The notes: a model not told the origin generated them from the letters alone. A DNA stretch of 46,391 bases from UBA11889 sp002313255 (GCA_913045265.1 CAJWQX010000025.1:1-46391); one strand, 5' to 3'; positions 17,434-26,841 are shown, numbered from the stretch's first letter. Translations and numbers: made by a program.

Positions 17434-18207
17434 ATGCGAATTGCCACCTGGAACGTTAATGGCCTGCGGGCGCGACTAGAGTACATTTTGATGTGGCTCA
17501 ATGACCGACAACCCGACGTCGTCGGGCTTCAGGAACTCAAAGTCACCGACGAGGACTTTCCACACGAGCCATTTGTTAAAGCAGGTTACCGGACAGCGAC
17601 ACATGGTCAAAAAAGTTGGAATGGAGTCGCGATCCTTGCGCGGCAACCATTCGAACTCACCCAACGCGGACTGCCGGGTCAGGAAGACTTCGGCGCACGC
17701 CTAATTTCAGCCAACATTGGTGGTCTCGACTTTACGACCGTTTATTGCCCCAACGGAAAGGACGTCGCACATGCAGATTATCCTCGCAAATTGCGCTGGT
17801 TCGACGATCTCGCCGACTTCTGGACCAAGAATCATCTTAGTACCGATAACGCCATTCTCTGTGGAGATTTCAATATCGTGCCGAACGCCTTGGACAGTTG
17901 GAACGGAGCATCGGCTGAAGGCACCGTTTTCCACACCCAAGATGAACGTAATCGCTTACAAGCGATCATGGATTTGGGCTTGACGGATTTGTTTAGAGAC
18001 CGGTTCCCCAACGAACAACAGTTTTCGTGGTGGGACTATAGGGGCGGGGCGTTTCACCGCGCGCAAGGACTCCGGATCGACTTCATTCTTGGCAACGAAA
18101 ACGTTCGCACCCGTACACGGGAGATTTCGATCGATCGGGACTACCGAAAGAAAAAGGACACCCTCACCGCTTCAGATCACGCACCCGTAATCGTCGAATT
18201 GGACTGA
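17434..18207 (+). CDS. xth: Exodeoxyribonuclease III / AP endonuclease
   Basis: A 257-residue DNA-repair nuclease of the exonuclease III family that cuts at abasic sites and trims 3' ends. The N-terminal MRIATWNVNGLRARL carries Asn7, LQELK carries Glu34, CGDFNIVP the Asp-x-Asn pair and ASDHAPV the terminal Asp-His; all catalytic residues are kept. Length is normal. It follows the alcohol dehydrogenase by 62 bases and converges on the next gene. A housekeeping function unrelated to its neighbours. Confidence 0.95.
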   Translation: MRIATWNVNGLRARLEYILMWLNDRQPDVVGLQELKVTDEDFPHEPFVKAGYRTATHGQKSWNGVAILARQPFELTQRGLPGQEDFGARLISANIGGLDFTTVYCPNGKDVAHADYPRKLRWFDDLADFWTKNHLSTDNAILCGDFNIVPNALDSWNGASAEGTVFHTQDERNRLQAIMDLGLTDLFRDRFPNEQQFSWWDYRGGAFHRAQGLRIDFILGNENVRTRTREISIDRDYRKKKDTLTASDHAPVIVELD

Positions 18208-18228
18208 CGGATTCGGTAAGTCGTCTCG

Positions 18229-18663
18229 TCAGACTTTCTCCCACTGAACAAGAGTAAACGATGGTTCCACATCACGATGATGTTCAAAGAATGCCTGCAC
18301 CGGTGTTCCGATCTCAACCGATTGTTCCGCGTCACCCATCAAATTACCGACCAGCCGCACATTGCTACATTCCGGCATTTCCACCAGCACGATAATGTAA
18401 GGTCCCTGATCTTTCAGAGCAGGATGAACGGGATGCCATACCCTTTCGTAACTGTAGATATTGCCTACGGGACGAACCTCTTGGAAGCCAACATCTTCGC
18501 TATGGCAACGGTGACATATCCATTCCGGACCCCATTGAAACTCATGACACGAGCCACACCGCTGCAGCATCAACACATCGCGGCTCGCGGCTTCCCAAAA
18601 TGGCGAATCAAGCCCATCTGGCGCCGGAACAGGCTTCGGTAAACCGGAGTTTAAATAACTCAT
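18229..18663 (-). CDS. Zn-ribbon and OB-fold (DUF35) acyl-CoA-associated protein
   Basis: A 144-residue protein with a rubredoxin-like zinc ribbon (Cys36, Cys39, Cys50, Cys53 in CGSCHEFQWGPEWICHRC) followed by an OB-fold reading IYSYERVWHPVHPAL and GPYIIVLVEMPE. Family knowledge: DUF35 proteins pair with thiolase-fold enzymes, for example ChsH2-DUF35 with the Ltp2 aldolase, where they shape the CoA-ester channel. Here the ATG overlaps the TGA of the thiolase-like gene (ATGA, 18660-18663), so the two are translationally coupled and probably form a complex. Confidence 0.92.
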   Translation of the reverse strand: MSYLNSGLPKPVPAPDGLDSPFWEAASRDVLMLQRCGSCHEFQWGPEWICHRCHSEDVGFQEVRPVGNIYSYERVWHPVHPALKDQGPYIIVLVEMPECSNVRLVGNLMGDAEQSVEIGTPVQAFFEHHRDVEPSFTLVQWEKV

Positions 18664-19838
18664 AGTGTCGCTTCCGTACCGAAAATCGATGAACTGACGG
18701 GCGTCACCATCGGTCCGGATGCGACGAGCGCAACGTCCGCATCGTCGACTTGGTTCGTTGACTGACCTCGGATCTGTCGAACGGCTTCAATATTGAGACC
18801 GAGTCCGTGCATGTAACATTCCGCCAGGTTGCCTCCGCTGGTATTGGTTGGCAGTTTCCCAGACGGGGCGATGAGGTTGTCTTTGACAAAAAATTCGTTG
18901 CAGCCGTCCGGATCACAGAATTGATGTTCCACCATGCTCATGAGCACGCCACCGGTAAAGTTTTCGTAGCACTGCAAGACGTCGACGTCCGCTGGTTTTA
19001 CCTGTGCCATGTCGTAAAGCCTTGGTGCCACCGTTTTGAACGTCGATGAGGCGTAATCAGGCGTGTTGTGCACAGACGCACCGGCCCGGTAATGGGACCC
19101 CGACAACGCGCTTAAAATATAAGCCGGTTTATGAGGGAAATCTCGGGCCCGCTCTGCGGCGACCAGTACCATCGCAGCAGCCCCGTCATTCTCTAAACAA
19201 CAGTCGAACAAATGAAAGGGTTCGACAATCCAACGCGAATTATCATACTTTTCTTCATCCAGTGGTCGACCGTACATCACCGCCCGGGGATTATTTTGAG
19301 CATGATGGTATGACGCCAGCGAAATCGCTCTCAACGCATTTTGTTCCACGCCGTGATCATGCATAAAACGCGTGACTTTCATGGCGAAACTCTGTGCAGG
19401 CGACATTAAACCGTAGGGGATAGTATGTGCCCCATCACCCGCAATCACATCGCGCTGAGGACCTTGTCCGAATCGGCCGAATTGACCCTGGGCCAATGCC
19501 CGGAACACAACGACGCACTCGGCCATGCCCGTCGCAACGGCGGCGGCCGCATTGGCAATGGCTCCCGAGCCTCCTCCGCCACCACCACCCCACTGCATAT
19601 TGGAAAATCGTAGATCGTCGATTCCCAGTGCCGCCGCTAGGTGTGAGGGGTCACTTCGATCATTCGAGAACGACGCAAAACCGTCGACTTGCTTTGGCGA
19701 TATGCCGGCATCCTCGCAAGCGGCAAGAATCGCTTTTAAGGCAAGCTTGAACTCTGCGTCTGGCGCTTCGCCCCGCTTGTAGTACTGCGTTTCACCGAGT
19801 CCGACGACCGCAACCTTCCCTCGAACTGTTCGTGACAT
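18660..19838 (-). CDS. Thiolase-fold protein of the SCPx/Ltp2 (lipid-transfer, aldolase-like) type
   Basis: 392 residues from ATG 19838, chosen because GGGGGGA lies just upstream and the protein then begins MSRTVRGKVAVVGLGETQY; the frame stays open further upstream but looks non-coding. The thiolase fold is clear, but the nucleophilic cysteine site is a seven-glycine run (residues 84-90, QWGGGGGGGSGAI). Instead Tyr291 in LQCYENFTGG and Tyr342/His344 in AECYMHGLGL match the tyrosine-based active site reported for the Ltp2 steroid side-chain aldolase. NTSGGN and GPMVTP are typical of this branch. Together with the DUF35 partner it would cleave a beta-hydroxyacyl-CoA by retro-aldol chemistry rather than thiolysis. 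Substrate unknown. Confidence 0.9.
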   Translation of the reverse strand: MSRTVRGKVAVVGLGETQYYKRGEAPDAEFKLALKAILAACEDAGISPKQVDGFASFSNDRSDPSHLAAALGIDDLRFSNMQWGGGGGGGSGAIANAAAAVATGMAECVVVFRALAQGQFGRFGQGPQRDVIAGDGAHTIPYGLMSPAQSFAMKVTRFMHDHGVEQNALRAISLASYHHAQNNPRAVMYGRPLDEEKYDNSRWIVEPFHLFDCCLENDGAAAMVLVAAERARDFPHKPAYILSALSGSHYRAGASVHNTPDYASSTFKTVAPRLYDMAQVKPADVDVLQCYENFTGGVLMSMVEHQFCDPDGCNEFFVKDNLIAPSGKLPTNTSGGNLAECYMHGLGLNIEAVRQIRGQSTNQVDDADVALVASGPMVTPVSSSIFGTEATL

Positions 19839-19911
19839 AGATTCCCCCCAGCGACCCTCGACCATACAACAATTCAGGTTAGTATGTCCGGCTCGACAGG
19901 GAGAGACAGCC

Positions 19912-20748
19912 ATGCCCATTAATCCAGATGCCGTCGGTGAAACCGGAGGCCCAGTGAAACGCAGTTGGAATTCAAAAGACGCCCTACTCTACGCCGTTGG
20001 CATAGGCGCGGGTACCAGCGATCTAGAATTCACCACCGAGAACACGAACAACACGACACAACGTGTATTGCCCACCTTTGCCGTCATTATTGGCGGTGGT
20101 GGTGCCCCGATGAACAAGATTGGAAGTTTTAATCCGATGTTAATGGTGCACGGGGAACAAGGCATCGAGCTCCTCGACGAGATTCCGCCGGACGGCGAGA
20201 TAGAAAGCACCGGTCGTATTGCGGCAATCTGGGACAAGGGGAATGCCGCCGTAATCGAAACGGAATCCGAAGCAGTTAGTGTGGCGACCGGAAAGCCTTT
20301 GCTCAAAACCCGTTCCATGCTGTTTTGCCGTGGTGAAGGCGGTTGGGGAGGCGATCGGGGACCCTCCGAGAAAGTCGCGTTTCCGGATGCTGAGCCAACT
20401 CACCAAGTGACCTATACCACGCGTGAAGACCAGGCTTTGACTTATCGACTTTCAGGTGACCGCAATCCGCTACATTCGGATCCTTCGTTTGCGACCATGG
20501 GTGGCTTCGATAAACCGATTTTGCATGGACTTTGCACGTATGGATTTACCGGTCGAGCCCTTCTAAGCGAACTGTGCGGCAACGACCCCTCGAAGTTTCG
20601 ATCCATGAACGCTCGCTTCTCAAAACCCGTCATACCTGGGGATGCGCTAACGGTCTCCATTTGGGTCGATGGAACTACAGCGCTCTTCCGCACAACGAAC
20701 CAGGATGGCGATGTGGTGATCGACCAGGGCGTCTGTACGTTCAATTAA
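19912..20748 (+). CDS. MaoC-family enoyl-CoA hydratase 2 (double hotdog)
   Basis: A 278-residue double-hotdog enzyme, expected to hydrate trans-2-enoyl-CoA to (3R)-hydroxyacyl-CoA. The hydratase-2 signature is intact in the C-terminal half: YRLSGDRNPLHSDPSFA (178-194) with Asp183, Asn185 and His188. The N-terminal half (GIGAGTSDLEF, LPTFAVIIGGGG) is the substrate-accommodating hotdog. It is divergent from the Ltp2-like thiolase gene with 73 bases between starts. Supplying a hydroxyacyl-CoA to that aldolase is an obvious pairing. Its stop shares the palindrome TTAA (20745-20748) with the convergent amidase stop. Confidence 0.93.
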   Translation: MPINPDAVGETGGPVKRSWNSKDALLYAVGIGAGTSDLEFTTENTNNTTQRVLPTFAVIIGGGGAPMNKIGSFNPMLMVHGEQGIELLDEIPPDGEIESTGRIAAIWDKGNAAVIETESEAVSVATGKPLLKTRSMLFCRGEGGWGGDRGPSEKVAFPDAEPTHQVTYTTREDQALTYRLSGDRNPLHSDPSFATMGGFDKPILHGLCTYGFTGRALLSELCGNDPSKFRSMNARFSKPVIPGDALTVSIWVDGTTALFRTTNQDGDVVIDQGVCTFN

Positions 20749-22139
20749 CCGAGATTGGGATGGTGATCGAAACCAATGGCTGATTCGATCACTGAACCGA
20801 TCTCGATCAGACGGCGTTCGCCGAGGTACGGACCGATCAGCTGAAAACTCCGAGGCAACCCCGACGTATTAAGATCGAGCGGTAGCGTCAGGGTCGGGTG
20901 ACCCGAATAATCGAAAGGCGCCGTAAACGTCAGCATTGGCGCAGCATCTCCCCCATCGCCGGCATCCTGCCCCATCGAATCCACCCGTGGGGGACACATA
21001 GGCATGCATGGTGAAAGAACCACATCGACCGACGAGAGAACGCTATCCAATTCGTGTCTGAATCGCTCACGCGCCCGTTCAAGACCAGCGTATTCAAGCG
21101 CCGTCGCCTTCTCAGAACCGTACTCAAGCAATCGGCGAAGTGATGGCCCGTATTCGCTCGCCTTGGACGGATAGGTCGATCGGTGGGCAAAGGCGCATTC
21201 GACGCTACACGTTACCATCCAACGTTCAATAAGTTCTTGCCGTTCGGGCAACGTTATTTCGACAATTTGTGCGCCCGTGTCACGACAATGTTCCACGGCT
21301 ATCCGAGTCGATTCCTGAACGGACGTTTCGACCCCACCCTCGCAATAAGACCAATCAACCCCAACAACCGTATCGGTTAAATCCTGCGCACTCGGCGCCA
21401 GATAATTGGGGACCTCCGCTTTTAGGGATGTCGGATCATTCGGGTCAAAACCGGCAATCGCTTGGAGCATACGAGCCACATCTTCCACGGAGCGGGCCAT
21501 GGGTCCAAAGTGATCCAGTGAATCCGCCAATGCGAACCCGCCGTATCGACTCACTCTGCCATATGTTGGCTTCATTCCAACCAAACCACAGCAGGCTGAA
21601 GGAAAACGGATACTACCTCCGGTATCTGTTCCAATGGCCCCGTGTGCCATACCGGCTGCCACCGCTACTCCCGACCCCGATGAGGAAACCCCGGTCCAGT
21701 GGTCAACGTTCCATGGATTCTTTGGCGGCGTTACTTCCGGATGATGCTCCGCGTACGCACCTTCCGTAAGTTTCACCTTACCGAGAGAAACCGCGCCTGC
21801 TTCATCGAGCCGTTGCACTACCGCGGCGTCTTTTTCCGGGCACCATTCGCGATGCATATACATGCCACCACTCGTCGGTATGCCCCGCGTCCATAGGAGA
21901 TCCTTTAGGCCTATCGGCGCGCCATGCAGAACGCCGAGCGGCGCACCCTCGCGCTGACGCGCATCAAGTGCTTCAGCTTGCTGAATGGCTTGGTCAGCAG
22001 TCACCGTTACGTACGCGCCAAGCGCCGGTTCCAAATCTTCTATGCGTTGAAGCATCGCCTCGATGACGTTGACGACCCGAAGCTCACCACTTTTAGTTTT
22101 TCGGCAAATATCGGAAAGCGAGCTGTAGTGGAGGTCCAT
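20745..22139 (-). CDS. Amidase signature family hydrolase
   Basis: A 464-residue amidase with Lys79 in PIGLKDLLWT, the serine-rich segment GVSSSGSGVAVAAGMAHG (150-167) and nucleophile Ser176 in GTDTGGSIRFPS, so the Ser-cisSer-Lys triad is complete. It differs clearly from the amidase at 10619. It starts at ATG 22139, nine bases after the stop of the FAD oxidase, so the two are probably one transcript. Substrate unknown; an amide or ureido compound whose acid product feeds the flavoprotein is a reasonable guess. Confidence 0.9.
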   Translation of the reverse strand: MDLHYSSLSDICRKTKSGELRVVNVIEAMLQRIEDLEPALGAYVTVTADQAIQQAEALDARQREGAPLGVLHGAPIGLKDLLWTRGIPTSGGMYMHREWCPEKDAAVVQRLDEAGAVSLGKVKLTEGAYAEHHPEVTPPKNPWNVDHWTGVSSSGSGVAVAAGMAHGAIGTDTGGSIRFPSACCGLVGMKPTYGRVSRYGGFALADSLDHFGPMARSVEDVARMLQAIAGFDPNDPTSLKAEVPNYLAPSAQDLTDTVVGVDWSYCEGGVETSVQESTRIAVEHCRDTGAQIVEITLPERQELIERWMVTCSVECAFAHRSTYPSKASEYGPSLRRLLEYGSEKATALEYAGLERARERFRHELDSVLSSVDVVLSPCMPMCPPRVDSMGQDAGDGGDAAPMLTFTAPFDYSGHPTLTLPLDLNTSGLPRSFQLIGPYLGERRLIEIGSVIESAIGFDHHPNLG

Positions 22140-22148
22140 CGTAGGCCT

Positions 22149-23537
22149 TCAGGCGGCACGAACGTCAAAGATCTTCCCGGGATTCAAAATTCCATTGGGA
22201 TCGAGAGCCGATTTAAGCGAGCGCATCAGGCGGACTTCTTCATCCGTTCGCGAAATATCCAAATAGCGTTTTTTCTCTAGCCCCACGCCGTGTTCGGCAG
22301 ACACCGATCCACGAATCGAACGAAGCGGCTCGTAAACACAGCAATTTACCTCGTGATGCACTTGGCTATCGGTACCCGCCGAAATCGCAAAGTGAATGTT
22401 GCCATCCCCGATATGGCCGAACGTAAAATTTTGGTACTCCCCAAATGACTCAGCGAGACGACGGTTCACCTCGTCGACGTAATCACGCATTTTTGAGATA
22501 CGCATGCTGACGTCATATATGAAAACCGGCTCGAAGCGATTGACCTGCTCAACGTCATCGCGCATGGCCCAAAGTTCGCGGCGCTGTGCTTCGTTCTCGG
22601 CCAATACCGCGTCTTGAACCAGCCCCGCTTCAAAAACCTCAGTAAGCGCCGATTCCAAGCGGGCGCGATCGGTTTCTGAGTCGCCGCCCATCGCTTCGAT
22701 TAACACGTAATAGGGGTACGTTTGATCAAGCGGCGGTTTTTGTTGCGCCGGTTCTGTCGTGACCAAACAATAAAACTCATTCCACATCACCTCGAATGCC
22801 GACAGGGTTCCGCCGAGCTTCCCATCCATCACTTTCAGCAATTCTGGTAACTGCTCGAATTGGTCGACGGCGACGAGCAGGGTTTCCTGGCTACGTGGTT
22901 GTTCGCGTAATCTAAGGACGGCGCGCGTAACGACGCCAAGGCTCCCCTCGGTACCTATAAAGAGTTGTTTTAGGTCGTATCCGGCATTGTTCTTGATCAT
23001 CTCGTTCATCGACGAAACCACCGTACCGTCGGCAAGAACCGCTTCTAGACCAAGCACCATGTCCCGTGTCATGCCGTAGCGCAGCACTCGGTTGCCACCG
23101 GCATTGGTCGCGATATTTCCGCCGACGGTAGAACTACCGCGCGCGCCAATATCCAACGGATACATGAGGCCCGAATTCTCCGCGACTTCCTGAACCGTCT
23201 GCAGAACGACGCCACTTTCCACAGTCATGGTCCGATCAACCACGTTTATTTCCTCAACCTGATTCATTCTTTCCAGCGATAGTGCAATATCCTCGGTTTC
23301 AGTAATCGCACTTTCGACCAGGCCGGTGAGGCCTCCATGGGGCACCACCGACTGACCTATGTCATTGCAAATTCGCAAGATGTCGCTGACTTGTTTCGTG
23401 TTTCTAGGACGTACGATTGCGGACGCTTTGATGCCATCACTCCGCCAAATGCCACTCGCTCTAGAATGAACATCATGGCCCGTGAGGACGCCGCCTGGCC
23501 CGGTAATGTTTTCCAACTGGGCTAGCAGATCACCCAT
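22149..23537 (-). CDS. FAD-binding oxidase/dehydrogenase, GlcD (D-2-hydroxyacid) type
   Basis: A 462-residue flavoprotein of the PCMH/GlcD family, which oxidises D-2-hydroxyacids such as glycolate, D-lactate or D-2-hydroxyglutarate. I start at ATG 23537 with GGGGAG upstream; an upstream in-frame GTG (23618) adds 27 unlikely residues. FAD-binding stretches: VVPHGGLTGLVESAI, LYPLDIGARGSSTVGGNIATNAGGNRVLRYG split over 120-160, and LFIGTEGSLGVVT. The C-terminal half has FGHIGDGNIHFAIS and SAEHGVGLEKKRYL, the conserved His-containing motifs. Electron acceptor and substrate not determinable. Confidence 0.92.
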   Translation of the reverse strand: MGDLLAQLENITGPGGVLTGHDVHSRASGIWRSDGIKASAIVRPRNTKQVSDILRICNDIGQSVVPHGGLTGLVESAITETEDIALSLERMNQVEEINVVDRTMTVESGVVLQTVQEVAENSGLMYPLDIGARGSSTVGGNIATNAGGNRVLRYGMTRDMVLGLEAVLADGTVVSSMNEMIKNNAGYDLKQLFIGTEGSLGVVTRAVLRLREQPRSQETLLVAVDQFEQLPELLKVMDGKLGGTLSAFEVMWNEFYCLVTTEPAQQKPPLDQTYPYYVLIEAMGGDSETDRARLESALTEVFEAGLVQDAVLAENEAQRRELWAMRDDVEQVNRFEPVFIYDVSMRISKMRDYVDEVNRRLAESFGEYQNFTFGHIGDGNIHFAISAGTDSQVHHEVNCCVYEPLRSIRGSVSAEHGVGLEKKRYLDISRTDEEVRLMRSLKSALDPNGILNPGKIFDVRAA

Positions 23538-23708
23538 ACGGTCTTCTCCCCACGCCAATTCATCACGTACACACTCTACTACAGTGCAAAGCTTTGTCTC
23601 TGGACCCTCCCTTGACACTCATCGCCGGCCGAAAAGCGCCAAGGCCCCGATTCGAACACTTTTCACCGACTGTTCCTCAGACGAAATTCCTTATTCTTTT
23701 TGTCTACC

Positions 23709-23714
23709 TATAAT
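23709..23714 (+). promoter_or_regulatory. Candidate -10 element (TATAAT) for the DUF1800-DUF1501 operon
   Basis: A perfect TATAAT lies 59 bases before the ATG at 23774 in an AT-rich stretch; the -35 region is poor (TTCCTT, 16 bases upstream of it). The placement suits transcription of the exported-protein operon that starts downstream. Confidence 0.35.
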
Positions 23715-23773
23715 GCTCGGGGATCGATATGATCCGTGGAAAAGTCAACTCGGATACCAGACGAGCGGAGACC

Positions 23774-25477
23774 ATGCACAAACGTAGAGGGCTAATTCCT
23801 CTAGCGAGCCTGTTACTTCTCTCCGCCTGTGGCGGTGGCGGCGGCGGCGGCAGTACACCGGCGACTCAGAATACCGCTGCGCCAACCACGCCCCCCTTAA
23901 TCCAGGCTCAACCGACCGAGAGCGAACTCAACGCTGCGTCGCGGTTTGCATCGCGGGCATCGCTCGGCATGAACTACGATCAAATTCGTGCCCTCTCGAT
24001 CAAGGGTCACGATTCCTGGCTCGAAGAACAATTCGCTCTACCTGTTGAATACCACGACGAGATGGTCGCCGATTTAATTCAACGGACCGAAGACGGCGAA
24101 TTCGACGAAGCAACGAATGCCGATAACCTACCGTTTGTATTCCGTCGCTACGTCTGGTGGCACCGGGCGTTCAGTTCCGACGACGTCCTTCGGCAACGGA
24201 TCGCTTTTGCGCTCAGCGAGATTTTCGTCGTCTCCGAAGTCGGCGGACTGGGCGACACCGAGCGGGCATTACCTAATTTCTACGACGTCCTACTCGCCCA
24301 TGCCTTTGGCAATTATCGAAGCTTATTGAGCGCCGTCACCCTGCATCCTTCGATGGGTTTCTATCTTAGTCATGTGAACAACAGCAAAGCCGATCCCGAC
24401 AACAACATCTACCCTGATGAAAACTTCGCCCGGGAAAATATGCAGCTTTTTTCCATTGGGCTTTATGACATGAATCCTGACGGTTCATACAAATACGGTA
24501 CCAATGGCGACCTTATCCCAGCCTATACCGACGACGATATCCGCGAATTTGCCAAGGTCTTCACAGGGCTCAGTTGGGGCGGCACCTATGCGCGATTTGG
24601 CCGGCGCTGGGCGAATTACGTTGTGCCGATGGAAATGTTCGATGAACACCATGAGCAAGGAACCAAGAAATTATTGAACGGTTTCGAGATTCCGGCGGGG
24701 CAAACCGGCATGGAGGACATCGAAGATGCCATCGACAATGTCTTCAACCACGCCAACGTAGGGCCGTTTATCGGCCGACAACTCATTCAGCGCCTAGTGA
24801 CCTCAAACCCGTCACCTCAGTATGTACGACGCGTTGCCGAGGCGTTTGCCGACAATGGATTGGGCGTTCGCGGCGACATGAAGGCCGTTATTCGCGCTGT
24901 GCTCTTGGACCCGGAAGCGACGGCAGACCCGGGAACCTATACTCAATTTGGGAAACTACGCGAACCCATCTTGCGGATCGTCAGTATCGGACGTCAATTC
25001 CATATCCAGAACACCAGCGAATATTTTTTCCATGGCGGCTATTGGATTCAAGACCAACTAAAACAGCACCCACTTTCTTCGCCAAGCGTTTTCAATTTCT
25101 TCCTGCCATCGCACATGCCCAACGGCGAAATCGCCGAAGCAAATTTAGTCGCTCCGGAGTTTCAGATCACAACCAATACCACCGTGATCGGGATCTCCAA
25201 TCTCGCACAACACATGATATGGACGGACGAGATCGGTGGTGTTCAATCACCGCCCTTTGGCGAGATGTCCGTTAACTTGCACGAGTACAGTCTACTCGCC
25301 ACAGATGTTCAAGGATTGATCGATCGGCTCGACATGGTGCTGACGTACGGCACCTTGAGTGAGGCAACTCGAAATGCAATCGGTGCTACCCTCGTCACGA
25401 TCGCAGACCCCATGGAACGTGCAAAGTGGGCTATTTATCTCTTCCTAGTTTCTCCTGACTTTGCGGTGATGCTCTGA
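23774..25477 (+). CDS. DUF1800-family exported lipoprotein
   Basis: 567 residues from ATG 23774 (GGAG just upstream); an earlier ATG at 23729 would place 15 charged residues before the signal peptide. The N-terminus is a lipoprotein signal, LIPLASLLLLSAC with Cys19 as lipid attachment site, followed by seven glycines and a Thr/Pro-rich linker. The rest matches DUF1800: ASRFASRASLGMNYDQIRAL, YVWWHRAFSSDDVLRQRIA, EIFVVSE and ENFARENMQLFSIGLY. Function of the family is not established; it is almost always next to a DUF1501 gene, as here, where the stop and next start overlap by one base (TGATG). Confidence 0.92.
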   Translation: MHKRRGLIPLASLLLLSACGGGGGGGSTPATQNTAAPTTPPLIQAQPTESELNAASRFASRASLGMNYDQIRALSIKGHDSWLEEQFALPVEYHDEMVADLIQRTEDGEFDEATNADNLPFVFRRYVWWHRAFSSDDVLRQRIAFALSEIFVVSEVGGLGDTERALPNFYDVLLAHAFGNYRSLLSAVTLHPSMGFYLSHVNNSKADPDNNIYPDENFARENMQLFSIGLYDMNPDGSYKYGTNGDLIPAYTDDDIREFAKVFTGLSWGGTYARFGRRWANYVVPMEMFDEHHEQGTKKLLNGFEIPAGQTGMEDIEDAIDNVFNHANVGPFIGRQLIQRLVTSNPSPQYVRRVAEAFADNGLGVRGDMKAVIRAVLLDPEATADPGTYTQFGKLREPILRIVSIGRQFHIQNTSEYFFHGGYWIQDQLKQHPLSSPSVFNFFLPSHMPNGEIAEANLVAPEFQITTNTTVIGISNLAQHMIWTDEIGGVQSPPFGEMSVNLHEYSLLATDVQGLIDRLDMVLTYGTLSEATRNAIGATLVTIADPMERAKWAIYLFLVSPDFAVML

Positions 25478-26841
25478 TGGTTAGTCGTCGCTCGTTTCTT
25501 GGTCACGGCTGCTCACTTGGCGTTGCGGCTACGACACTCACGTCGACCATGGCCACCCTAGGTTTTGCGCGCCAGGCGACGGCGCAACAATCCTTTTCCG
25601 ATTACAAGGCCTTGGTATGCGTTTGCCTAAATGGAGGCAACGATTCGTACAATATGCTGGTTCCCGTCGATTCCGACCAGCACACTGAGTACGAGTCCAT
25701 CCGTACTGACTTGGCGTTGGAACAGTCATCCCTGCTCACACTACCGGGATCGTCGAACAACGGTCGTTCATACGGATTGCACCCAAACATGTCCGAAATC
25801 GTTGATCTCTATGGCGATAGCGACATCGCTTTTATCGCCAACGTCGGTACGTTAATCGATTACGTTGACGCCGCTGCTGTTGAAGCGGGAGCACGCGTTC
25901 CTCTTGGAATTGGTTCGCATAATGACCAAATTGCTCAGTGGCAAACAGCACGGCCCGACAAGCGCGTACCCGAAGGCTGGGGCGGACGGCTCGCAGATTT
26001 AATGCACGGGGTGAATGCCGACAACGGCATTTCCATGAATATCTCACTTGCTGGAACCAACACTTTTCAGACCGGCAAACGTACGTCCGAATACGCCATT
26101 AATCGTGATGGTGACGGGGCACGTCGGATCTGGGGTTACGAGGGGGAATGGAAGAAAACCATCATCGACCGCTTGTTCGAGGCGGACCACGACCATCCAT
26201 TTCGACGGGAATATAGGCGCCGTCTCGTCGGCGCTATCGACACCGGCGAGCGCTTCATTGAGGCCATTCGGAACGGAACACCGGTTGATACGGCCTTCTC
26301 CGACGGCCGTTTTTCCGCGGGCTTGCGGCAGATTGCGCGGGTTATTGCAGCGCGAGAGCAATTTGGGGCAAGTCGACAGACCTTCTTTATCAACGTATGG
26401 GGTTGGGACCACCACGATGAGGTCCTCGACAACCACGTCAGAATGCTCCCGGAGATTAGCCTCGGGCTTGCTGAATTCAAATCGGCGTTAATGGCACTCG
26501 GTGTGTTCGATCAAGTGTCAACGTTCACGATTTCGGACTTCGGTCGAACGCTGACCACCAACGGCAAGGGCTCCGACCACGGCTGGGGCGGCCACCAAAT
26601 GGTGATGGGGGGTGCGGTTCGGGGCGGCCAAATCTATGGCGATTACCCAACACTGTCCGCTACCAGTCCGCTCGACGTTGGCCGCGGTGTTTACGTCCCA
26701 ACCACGGCGGTGGACCAATATTTCGCCGAACTTGCGCTTTGGTTCGGTGTCAGCCAAACGGATCTCCCACTGGTACTACCCAACGTGCGGCGTTTTTATT
26801 CCGCCTCGGAATCTTCGCCACCACTCGGTTTTCTAGCCTAA
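25477..26841 (+). CDS. DUF1501-family Tat-exported protein
   Basis: 454 residues. A twin-arginine signal is evident (SRRSFLGHGCSLGVAA, hydrophobic core, ATAQQ cleavage region at about 36). The mature part shows the DUF1501 pattern CLNGGNDSYNMLVP, LGIGSHNDQIAQWQTARP, GWGGRLADLM and, near the end, ISDFGRTLTTNGKGSDHGWG. The family is related to alkaline-phosphatase/sulfatase-like folds, but an activity is not established. Tat export suggests folding, perhaps with metal, before secretion. Operonic with the DUF1800 lipoprotein gene. Confidence 0.93.
   Translation: MVSRRSFLGHGCSLGVAATTLTSTMATLGFARQATAQQSFSDYKALVCVCLNGGNDSYNMLVPVDSDQHTEYESIRTDLALEQSSLLTLPGSSNNGRSYGLHPNMSEIVDLYGDSDIAFIANVGTLIDYVDAAAVEAGARVPLGIGSHNDQIAQWQTARPDKRVPEGWGGRLADLMHGVNADNGISMNISLAGTNTFQTGKRTSEYAINRDGDGARRIWGYEGEWKKTIIDRLFEADHDHPFRREYRRRLVGAIDTGERFIEAIRNGTPVDTAFSDGRFSAGLRQIARVIAAREQFGASRQTFFINVWGWDHHDEVLDNHVRMLPEISLGLAEFKSALMALGVFDQVSTFTISDFGRTLTTNGKGSDHGWGGHQMVMGGAVRGGQIYGDYPTLSATSPLDVGRGVYVPTTAVDQYFAELALWFGVSQTDLPLVLPNVRRFYSASESSPPLGFLA

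Noticed and set aside
20745..20748. TTAA shared by two convergent stops as a transposon target site
   Set aside because: No inverted repeats or transposase; simple gene packing explains it, as at 33380-33383.
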